Source: Antarcticimicrobium sp040365005 (GTDB lineage Bacteria; Pseudomonadota; Alphaproteobacteria; Rhodobacterales; Rhodobacteraceae). From it: a DNA stretch of 64,000 nucleotides. Shown here piece by piece: positions 58,522 through 64,000 of this stretch. A program made the position numbers and the translations under genes. Under the pieces are notes generated by a model that made no database searches, was not told the DNA's origin, and saw nothing but the letters and a program-made list of their open reading frames with translations. The DNA lies in assembly GCF_040365005.1 (NCBI RefSeq), contig NZ_BAABWV010000015.1, positions 62,001 through 126,000 of the forward strand. The letters run 5' to 3'. Within the stretch, counting starts at the first letter, position 1; each line of letters opens with the position of its first letter.

Positions 58522-59450
58522 GTGTCTTTCCCTTGGATTAGAGTTGTACGAAGCGGATAGCCGTGTCGCGGGAAATGCACGGCAACCGTTCCCACCTGTG
58601 GCGTGTCCCGATGCAGAATGATGCGGGTGTCGTCGATATGGGCCAGCGTACCGTCGATGACTTCCGTGCCGAATTCATCGACCAGAACCTGTACCGGCGC
58701 GCCTATCGCGGGATGTGCAGCTCCCGTTTCTGGAAGGGGGGCGGGGGGCGCCGAAAGCGCGATGTTGATCGCTTCAGCAGGCGCCAATTCGGTTCGTGTG
58801 CCGTGACCGAACTCCGCAATGCGCGCCATCCATGCCGACAATGCCGGGAACAGCGATAGACCGCTGCCGCTGGCGGCTGTGTCAGCTTTGGCAAAAAACC
58901 AAACCACATGATAGAGTGCCAGATCAGTCAGCGCGGGCGTGTCCCCGGCAAAGAAATCGGCGCTACCCAGCAGGTTCTCAAGCCAACCAAGCCCTGTTGT
59001 AATTTGGCCGCGATGATAGCCGACATCCACTTTCAGGCCGTCCAGATCAATCTTGTGATCCCAAAACGCCTCGCGGTCATGGATCAGGGCTGGGGGAACG
59101 GCATCAGCGCACAGACCCATGCTGTAACGAACCACTTGCCAGAACAAAATGCGGTCCGCCCAATTGTCGAGCAACGGGGTTGCTGTGCCCACAGTGTTCG
59201 GGGCAAGGGCGCGCGCCGGAAACCGCTGGTCAAGCTCGGCGGCGATCAGGGCGGAATCACAGTAGATATCCGCCCCGATCTGAAGCACTGGGGCCCGCCT
59301 GTAGCCACCCGTCAAGGCCAGCAGATCAGCCTTTGGCGCAATAGGAGGCACGATGACCGATGACCATGACAGCCCCTTGAAGCCCATCAAAGTTCTGATT
59401 TTTTCGGAATAGGGAGAGGCTTCATAGTGGTGCAGGATCAGGTCGACCAT
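58518..59450 (-). CDS. Glutathione S-transferase family protein
   Basis: A 310-residue protein. The N-terminal thioredoxin-like domain is VDLILHHYEASPYSEKIRTLMGFKGL with GYRRAPVLQIGADIYCDSALIAAEL (cis-Pro). The GST-C domain has DTPALTDLALYHVVWF. The protein is longer than usual (about 220), with an extra C-terminal part of about 90 residues rich in beta propensity. It would conjugate glutathione to electrophiles. Confidence 0.88.
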   Translation of the reverse strand: MVDLILHHYEASPYSEKIRTLMGFKGLSWSSVIVPPIAPKADLLALTGGYRRAPVLQIGADIYCDSALIAAELDQRFPARALAPNTVGTATPLLDNWADRILFWQVVRYSMGLCADAVPPALIHDREAFWDHKIDLDGLKVDVGYHRGQITTGLGWLENLLGSADFFAGDTPALTDLALYHVVWFFAKADTAASGSGLSLFPALSAWMARIAEFGHGTRTELAPAEAINIALSAPPAPLPETGAAHPAIGAPVQVLVDEFGTEVIDGTLAHIDDTRIILHRDTPQVGTVAVHFPRHGYPLRTTLIQGKDT

Positions 59451-59460
59451 CGTTTTTCTC

Positions 59461-60138
59461 CTACTTCAGCAGCCCGAGGATCTCTTGCGCGGCGGTGGCG
59501 GATGAGGCGGGGTTCTGGCCGGTGACGAGTTTTCCGTCACACAGCACGAAGCTGGCCCAATCCGCCCCTTTTTCATACTGGCCACCATTGGCTTTCAGCA
59601 TGTCTTCCACCAAGAACGGCACAACATCGGTAAGGCCGACGGCCTCTTCTTCGGTGTTGGTAAAACCCGTCACCCGGCGGCCAGACACCAGCGGTTTGCC
59701 GTCCGCGCCTTGGGTGTGGCGGAACACGGCGGGGGCGTGGCAAACTGCGCCGACAGGCAAGTCGGCGGCGGCGAAGGCCTCGATCAGGCGTTTGCTGTCC
59801 GCGCTTTCGGCCAGATCCCACAAAGGGCCGTGGCCGCCCGGATAGAAGATGGCGTCGAACCCGTCTTCGGTTACATCCGAAAGCTTCAGCGTCGTCGCAA
59901 GATGCTTTTGCGTCTCTGGATCGTCTTTGAACCGACGGGTGTCGTCGGTCTGTGCGTCAGCGCTGTCGCTGGACGGATCAATCGGCGGCTGTCCCCCTTT
60001 GGGCGAGGCCAGTATAATGTCTGCTCCGGCGTCCTTGAAGACGTAATAGGGGGCCGCAAACTCCTCCAGCCAGAAGCCGGTTTTCTTGCCTGTGTCCCCG
60101 AGTGTGTCGTGGGATGTCAGTACCATCAGAATTTTCAT
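59461..60138 (-). CDS. DJ-1/PfpI-family protein (Hsp31-like)
   Basis: A 225-residue protein. Nucleophile Cys lies in LPVGAVCHAPAVFRH (near residue 135) and the Glu of the elbow in KKTGFWLEEFAAPYYVF (near 24). It matches the Hsp31/DJ-1 type, with glyoxalase III or chaperone activity. In a detoxification operon a methylglyoxal-degrading role fits. Confidence 0.88.
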   Translation of the reverse strand: MKILMVLTSHDTLGDTGKKTGFWLEEFAAPYYVFKDAGADIILASPKGGQPPIDPSSDSADAQTDDTRRFKDDPETQKHLATTLKLSDVTEDGFDAIFYPGGHGPLWDLAESADSKRLIEAFAAADLPVGAVCHAPAVFRHTQGADGKPLVSGRRVTGFTNTEEEAVGLTDVVPFLVEDMLKANGGQYEKGADWASFVLCDGKLVTGQNPASSATAAQEILGLLK

Positions 60139-60147
60139 GTTATTTTC

Positions 60148-61185
60148 CTATTTTTTCTGGCCGACGCGGATCACGCGCTTGCCAAAGTTTTCGCCATTCA
60201 GCAGGCCAATGAAGGCTTCGAGCGCATTTTCCAAACCGTCGATGATCTCTTCGCGGTACTTGATTTGGCCGCTTTCGATCCACGCCCCCATGTCTTTGGC
60301 AAAATCCGGGTAGAGGTGGCCGAAGTCGTCAAAGATGATGAAGCCCTGCACCTTGATCTTCTTGCGCAGGATTTGACCCATAAGCCAATTCATCCGGTCC
60401 GGTCCTTTGGGCAAGTCAGTCGCATTATACTGAGAGATCAATCCGCAGACCGGCACCCGTGAGTTTGGATTCAACAGCGGGATGACCCCGTCGAGGACCT
60501 TGCCGCCGACATTTTCGAAATAGACATCGATGCCATCGGGACTGGCCTTTGCAAGCTGTTCGGCAAAGTCATCTGCCTTGTGATCGATACAGGCATCAAA
60601 ACCCAACTCATTGACCGCATAGGCGCATTTCTCTGGCCCGCCCGCGATGCCGACCACGCGGCAGCCAAGGATCTTGCCGATCTGGCCCACAGTGGCCCCG
60701 ACAGGGCCGGTTGCGGCCGCCACGGCGATGGTTTCGCCCGGCTTTGGCGCGCCAATTTGCGTCAGACCCGCCCAAGCGGTAAATCCGGGCATACCCATGA
60801 TACCGAGCGCCCAAGACGGGTGTGCAGGCGAGGTGCCCAGATTCGTGATCCGCGTGCCATCCGACAGCGCGTAATCCTGCCAGCCATTGAAGCTGAGCAC
60901 CCAGTCGCCCGGCGCAAAGCCATCAACCTTTGAGGTGACGACCTGAGCCACTGTGCCGCCCTCCATCACGCCATCAATTTCCACCGGCGCGGCGTAAGAT
61001 GGCGCATCGCTCATGCGCCCCCGCATATAAGGGTCCAGCGACAGATATTCGGTGCGCAGAAGCATCTGCCCAGCACCGGGGGAGGGGACGTCCCCTTCGA
61101 CCAAGCGAAGCGTGTCCTTGGTCGGTTCGCCTTTGGGGCGTTCCGCCAACACAAGCTGGCGGTTTACTGTTTCAGTCTGTGCCAT
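60148..61185 (-). CDS. NADP-dependent oxidoreductase (MDR family, curcumin-reductase-like)
   Basis: A 345-residue protein; ATG 61185 (MAQTETVNRQ) is preferred, with GGAG nine nt upstream; 61194 is an alternative. It has QMLLRTEYLSLDPYMRGRM, the leukotriene-B4-dehydrogenase-like N-terminus, and the nucleotide fold ETIAVAAATGPVGATVGQIGKILGCRVVGIAGG. No zinc ligands. It reduces alpha,beta-unsaturated aldehydes or ketones with NADPH. Confidence 0.9.
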   Translation of the reverse strand: MAQTETVNRQLVLAERPKGEPTKDTLRLVEGDVPSPGAGQMLLRTEYLSLDPYMRGRMSDAPSYAAPVEIDGVMEGGTVAQVVTSKVDGFAPGDWVLSFNGWQDYALSDGTRITNLGTSPAHPSWALGIMGMPGFTAWAGLTQIGAPKPGETIAVAAATGPVGATVGQIGKILGCRVVGIAGGPEKCAYAVNELGFDACIDHKADDFAEQLAKASPDGIDVYFENVGGKVLDGVIPLLNPNSRVPVCGLISQYNATDLPKGPDRMNWLMGQILRKKIKVQGFIIFDDFGHLYPDFAKDMGAWIESGQIKYREEIIDGLENALEAFIGLLNGENFGKRVIRVGQKK

Positions 61186-61197
61186 GGTCATCATCTC

Positions 61198-62355
61198 CTA
61201 CAAGGCTGTTTCAAGAATGCGGCGGGCATCTTCGGGGGTGATGGCATTTTGTTCGCCAAGGGCGGTCATGCCGTGATCCTTCAAGGCGGCGACGATAAGA
61301 TCAATTTCAGGTGCAGCAATTGCGTAATCGCCGAGTCGGGTTTTGATGCCCATCTGTTCAAAGAACCCGCGTGTTGCCTCGATCACGGCATCAATCCGCG
61401 CATCATCAGATCCCTCGCGGATGTCCCAAACATTGGCAGCATATTGCAGCAGTTTCTCGCGTTTGGGGCCACGTTGGTCGTTCATCAGTGACGGCAACAC
61501 GACAGCCAGTGTGCGGGCGTGGTCGGTGTCATTGAGCGCGGTAATCTCATGTCCGATCATATGGCTTGCCCAGTCCTGCGGGACACCTGCGCCGATCAGG
61601 CCATTCAGGGCCAGCGTTGCTGTCCACATCAGGTTGGCGCGAACGTCATAGTCCTCCGGCGTTTCAAGGGCTTTGGGCCCAAGCTCGATCAGGGTGCGTA
61701 GCAGGGTTTCGGCAAAACCGTCCTGAACGCGCGCGGCGGATGGATAGGTCAGATATTGTTCGATGATGTGAACAAACGCGTCGGCCACGCCGTTCGCGAT
61801 TTGACGGGGCGGCAGCGTGTAAGTGACCTCGGGGTCCAGCACCGAGAAAACCGGGTAGCAATGTGGGCTACCAAACGGAAGCTTAGCGCCCTTCTCGGGA
61901 TTGGTGATCACAGCGCCAGAGTTCATCTCCGAACCGGTGGCGGGCAAGGTCAACACGGTGCCAAAGGGCAGCGCTTGCGTGATGACCGACCCGCGAGATG
62001 TCAGGATGTCCCAGGCGTCGCCATCATATTTGGCCGCCGCCGCGATAAATTTGGTGGCGTCAATAACGGAACCACCGCCGACAGCCAACAGGAAGGTGAT
62101 CCCTTCTTGGCCAATCACCTCGACAGCTTTCAGCGCAGTGGCGAAGCGCGGATTGGGCTCAATGCCGCCAAATTCGACCAAGGTCCGGCCCGCAAGTGCC
62201 GCACGCACCTGACCAAGGACGCCTGTTTTCTCCGCGCTGCCTCCACCATAGAGGATCAGCACCTTTGCCTCAGCCGGAACCTGATCCTTTAGATCCGCAA
62301 TACGGCCCTTGCCAAATATGATATGTGTCGGATTGCGAAAGTCAAAATTGTTCAT
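61198..62355 (-). CDS. Iron-containing alcohol dehydrogenase (YqhD-like)
   Basis: A 385-residue protein starting MNNFDFRNPTHIIFGKGRI at 62355. The Fe-ADH signatures are VLILYGGGSAEKTGVLGQV, ITFLLAVGGGSVIDATKFIA and DWASHMIGHEITALNDTDHARTLAVVLPS, with metal His residues. It resembles the broad-range NADPH-dependent aldehyde reductase YqhD. It probably removes toxic aldehydes. Confidence 0.92.
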   Translation of the reverse strand: MNNFDFRNPTHIIFGKGRIADLKDQVPAEAKVLILYGGGSAEKTGVLGQVRAALAGRTLVEFGGIEPNPRFATALKAVEVIGQEGITFLLAVGGGSVIDATKFIAAAAKYDGDAWDILTSRGSVITQALPFGTVLTLPATGSEMNSGAVITNPEKGAKLPFGSPHCYPVFSVLDPEVTYTLPPRQIANGVADAFVHIIEQYLTYPSAARVQDGFAETLLRTLIELGPKALETPEDYDVRANLMWTATLALNGLIGAGVPQDWASHMIGHEITALNDTDHARTLAVVLPSLMNDQRGPKREKLLQYAANVWDIREGSDDARIDAVIEATRGFFEQMGIKTRLGDYAIAAPEIDLIVAALKDHGMTALGEQNAITPEDARRILETAL

Positions 62356-62359
62356 GGGC

Positions 62360-62776
62360 TCAGTTTCCTTCAGTTTCAATGTGCAGGCGCACGTCAACGT
62401 TTCCGCGTGTGGCGTTGGAGTATGGGCAGACCTGGTGCGTCGCTTCGACAAGTCTTTCACCATCCTCGCGGGTCATGCCCGGCAGATGTGCGGTAATGTC
62501 GAGATCAAGTCCGTATCCGCCCTCGGCGCGTTGGCCGATGCCCACCTCAACCGACGTTGATGCCGCTTTGGCATCAAGCTTGAGTTGTTTTGCGGTCATT
62601 TCCATCGCGCTATCAAAACAGGCCGCATAGCCAAGCGCGAACAACTGCTCGGGGTTCACCCCCGCCTCGCCACTGTCCGGGCGAACCATCTGGACTGAAA
62701 AGCTGCCATCGTTGAGGGCGGCGGTTCCCGAGCGGCCCCCTGTTGCCGTTGCGGTGGTTTTGTAGAAGATTTTCAT
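62360..62776 (-). CDS. OsmC/Ohr-family peroxide-reducing protein
   Basis: A 138-residue protein starting MKIFYKTTATATGGRSGTAAL at 62776. Two redox cysteines are in LFALGYAACFDSAM (near residue 57) and HQVCPYSNATRGNVDV (near 122). Ohr reduces organic hydroperoxides. First gene of the operon, directly after the TetR operator at 62793-62809. Confidence 0.93.
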   Translation of the reverse strand: MKIFYKTTATATGGRSGTAALNDGSFSVQMVRPDSGEAGVNPEQLFALGYAACFDSAMEMTAKQLKLDAKAASTSVEVGIGQRAEGGYGLDLDITAHLPGMTREDGERLVEATHQVCPYSNATRGNVDVRLHIETEGN

Positions 62777-62792
62777 GAGCTTCCTTTCGCGA

Positions 62793-62809
62793 ATAGACTG
62801 GTCGTCTAT
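62793..62809. promoter_or_regulatory. TetR operator upstream of the Ohr operon
   Basis: ATAGACTGGTCGTCTAT, an inverted repeat (ATAGAC-n5-GTCTAT) 17 nt before the Ohr start at 62776. It matches the second site at 63440-63454 (TAGACCGGTCGTCTA), upstream of the TetR gene. The pattern TAGAC-x-x-GTCTA resembles NemR-type boxes. Confidence 0.8.
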
Positions 62810-62831
62810 CGATGTGTCAAAATTTTTGGGG

Positions 62832-63419
62832 TTATGGTCCTGGAACGAGCACCTTTGTGGCATTCATAGCGGAATTGAGCGGGGCTTCACTGTGCGAGAG
62901 GCTCGCGACGAGGCTGGCTCCAAGCCACATGTGGTAGATCATTTCTGCCGTGGAGCGGGGGTCTTCAAGCGCGGCGATCGTGCCATCGTCCGTTCCCTGT
63001 TCAAGGGTCTCCGTCAGGCGCGCGACGATTTCGGACACACTTTTCTGCAAGATATTGCTCATGTTCTCCGAGAGGTCAGCAACCTCTGCGGACAGTTTGA
63101 CGACCAAGCACCGGTCTTCGAGGTTGGGGCTGATCTGTTTTTTCCGCCACTCTTCGAAATAGGTCAGAAACCGAGACCGTGCATCCATGTCCGGATGCGC
63201 AAGCGACGCGTTCAGGCGTGTGCCATACTCCGTCATAAAATCATTCAGCAGCGCACAGCCATAAGCTTCCTTGGAGGCGAAATAGTGATAGAACGACCCC
63301 TTCGGAACGCCGGCCTCTTTCAAGAGCGCACTCAGGCCGACACCTGTGTAGCCCTGCTTGGCTGTCAGGCGGCGTCCTGTGGTCAATATCTGTGAGCGGG
63401 TGTCGTTTTTCTGTTCCAT
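62832..63419 (-). CDS. TetR-family regulator (NemR-like)
   Basis: A 195-residue protein. The HTH is SQILTTGRRLTAKQGYTGVGLSALLKEAGVPKGSFYHYFASKEAYG (about 8-53). A cysteine in the effector domain (EDRCLVVKLSAEV, near residue 104) may sense electrophiles, as in NemR. It sits upstream of the operon it probably represses, with matching operators in both promoters. Confidence 0.9.
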   Translation of the reverse strand: MEQKNDTRSQILTTGRRLTAKQGYTGVGLSALLKEAGVPKGSFYHYFASKEAYGCALLNDFMTEYGTRLNASLAHPDMDARSRFLTYFEEWRKKQISPNLEDRCLVVKLSAEVADLSENMSNILQKSVSEIVARLTETLEQGTDDGTIAALEDPRSTAEMIYHMWLGASLVASLSHSEAPLNSAMNATKVLVPGP

Positions 63420-63439
63420 GATCCCAGATATAGTCTCAT

Positions 63440-63454
63440 TAGACCGGTCGTCTA
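63440..63454. promoter_or_regulatory. TetR operator upstream of its own gene
   Basis: TAGACCGGTCGTCTA, 20 nt upstream of the TetR start at 63419; same consensus as 62793-62809. It implies autoregulation. Confidence 0.8.
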
Positions 63455-63605
63455 TGGGTGGCGTAGCTTTTTCTAATCACAGGGCTGTGAGCGGCGCTGT
63501 GAAACGGAGCGGGAAAGGCGCTAGCCAGCATGCACACCAGTTAGCAGCTTTGACATCCAGCCCAGAAAAACAAGCAATGCATACGCAAATCGATGCGGCA
63601 CGCCC

Positions 63606-63935
63606 TTAGTTTGCGTTCAGCACTGCTTCCAGCAAACCAGGAAAGCGACGGTCAAGCGCATCTCTTCGCAGTGAAAGCAGGCGACCTCGCCCCTTGGGGA
63701 TATTCCGGATCACACCTGCTTCGCGCAACACTTTGAACAGGTGCGACTTGGTGGATTTCGCCACTTCCGGGTCCATTAAATTGCAGTTTGCCATTTCGAC
63801 CGGGCCGTCGCGGAGCTGACGCACGATGTCCAACCGGCCCGGATCGCTGAGTGCGAACAAGACCTGCGTCAGTTGCAGCTCCTGTTCCTGCGGGTGCGCA
63901 AGATCGGGGCTGGCAGTGTCGGGTAAGATACTCAT
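63606..63935 (-). CDS. ArsR-family HTH regulator
   Basis: A 109-residue protein. The winged helix is LTQVLFALSDPGRLDIVRQLRDGPVEMANCN, then PEVAKSTKSHLFKVLREAGVIRNIPKGRGRLLSLRRDAL. The CNLMD near the recognition helix contains a lone Cys (near residue 51), so it could be a thiol or metalloid sensor. Its start abuts the operator at 63936-63955. It is divergent from a gene beyond the right edge. Confidence 0.88.
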   Translation of the reverse strand: MSILPDTASPDLAHPQEQELQLTQVLFALSDPGRLDIVRQLRDGPVEMANCNLMDPEVAKSTKSHLFKVLREAGVIRNIPKGRGRLLSLRRDALDRRFPGLLEAVLNAN

Positions 63936-63955
63936 GGTTCGAATATACTTGAACC
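63936..63955. promoter_or_regulatory. ArsR operator 1
   Basis: GGTTCGAATATACTTGAACC, a 20-bp near-palindrome touching the ArsR start codon. The second copy is at 63980-63999. Confidence 0.65.
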
Positions 63956-63979
63956 TTCCGCAGAAAGAAACTAGAGAAA

Positions 63980-63999
63980 GGTTCGATAAACTTCGAACC
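63980..63999. promoter_or_regulatory. ArsR operator 2
   Basis: GGTTCGATAAACTTCGAACC, an almost perfect 20-bp palindrome (GGTTCGA...TCGAACC), 24 bp from operator 1. The two sites likely frame a divergent promoter; the controlled gene lies outside the window. Confidence 0.65.
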
Positions 64000-64000
64000 C

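Noticed and set aside
1..64000. CRISPR arrays, tRNA or rRNA genes
   Set aside because: No regularly spaced direct repeats with unique spacers, and no cloverleaf or rRNA signatures, were found by eye.

Overview
The window looks like part of an alphaproteobacterial accessory replicon (plasmid, chromid or genomic island), most likely from a Rhodobacteraceae (roseobacter/Paracoccus-type) host. The evidence is the GC-rich coding, the ccoNOQP cbb3-oxidase operon with a small ORF and a DUF2189 gene, DUF1127 proteins, a DctPQM TRAP transporter, and a VirB type IV secretion block next to an HTH protein and a ParDE pair. I cannot name a genus. The window is mosaic: transposon ends, truncated genes and pseudogenes mark at least four joins.

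Layout. (1) 1-5460: virB1-virB2-virB3-virB4 (virB4 runs off the left edge), small secreted proteins, a ParDE module and an HTH protein; a 30-bp promoter-like element occurs twice, upstream of the virB operon and upstream of a secreted-protein gene. (2) 5591-16375: a cupredoxin/ECF-sigma operon, then an NsrR-like regulator with ccoNOQP and accessory genes. Divergent from these are a truncated hemoglobin, a hemerythrin, a CMD protein, a DUF488 protein, a nitronate monooxygenase and a 5-formyl-THF cycloligase. This resembles a nitric-oxide/low-oxygen response block. (3) 16470-32603: gdhA and rsuA, then a cluster of five Rnk/GreA-C-like proteins and two DUF1127 proteins, with hemD, PAP2, a LysR/oxidoreductase/DoxX/VOC/GST operon, an IS fragment and a decayed Na+/H+ antiporter. 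Five of the seven small genes are preceded by a previously unmarked 25-nt GC-rich RNA hairpin motif. (4) 32587-38753: two identical 238-bp mini-transposons with tni-type ends bracket a TRAP transporter, a LysR regulator and an esterase; the outer edges cut an rnk-like gene and a cation-transporter gene. (5) 38836-53262: a metal-handling island with a MerR regulator, two SCO proteins, DsbB/DsbA, PCuAC, an M23 peptidase, DUF411 proteins, a ZIP transporter, LspA, Lnt, two L,D-transpeptidases, a Zn/Cd/Pb-type P-ATPase, a cytochrome c and a BNR-repeat protein. Three promoters carry the MerR-type 19-bp spacer. (6) 53283-56785: a complete TniA-TniB-TniQ transposon without cargo or resolvase. (7) 56955-63419: a TetR (NemR-like) operon of electrophile/peroxide detoxification enzymes with two matching operators, then an ArsR gene with two matching palindromes at the right edge.

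The most novel-looking items are the shared RNA leader in front of the Rnk-like and DUF1127 genes, and a dnaX-like A_AAA_AAG slippery site that would restore the conserved C-terminus of one Rnk-like protein. All functional statements rest on motif recognition by eye; no database search or folding calculation was run.
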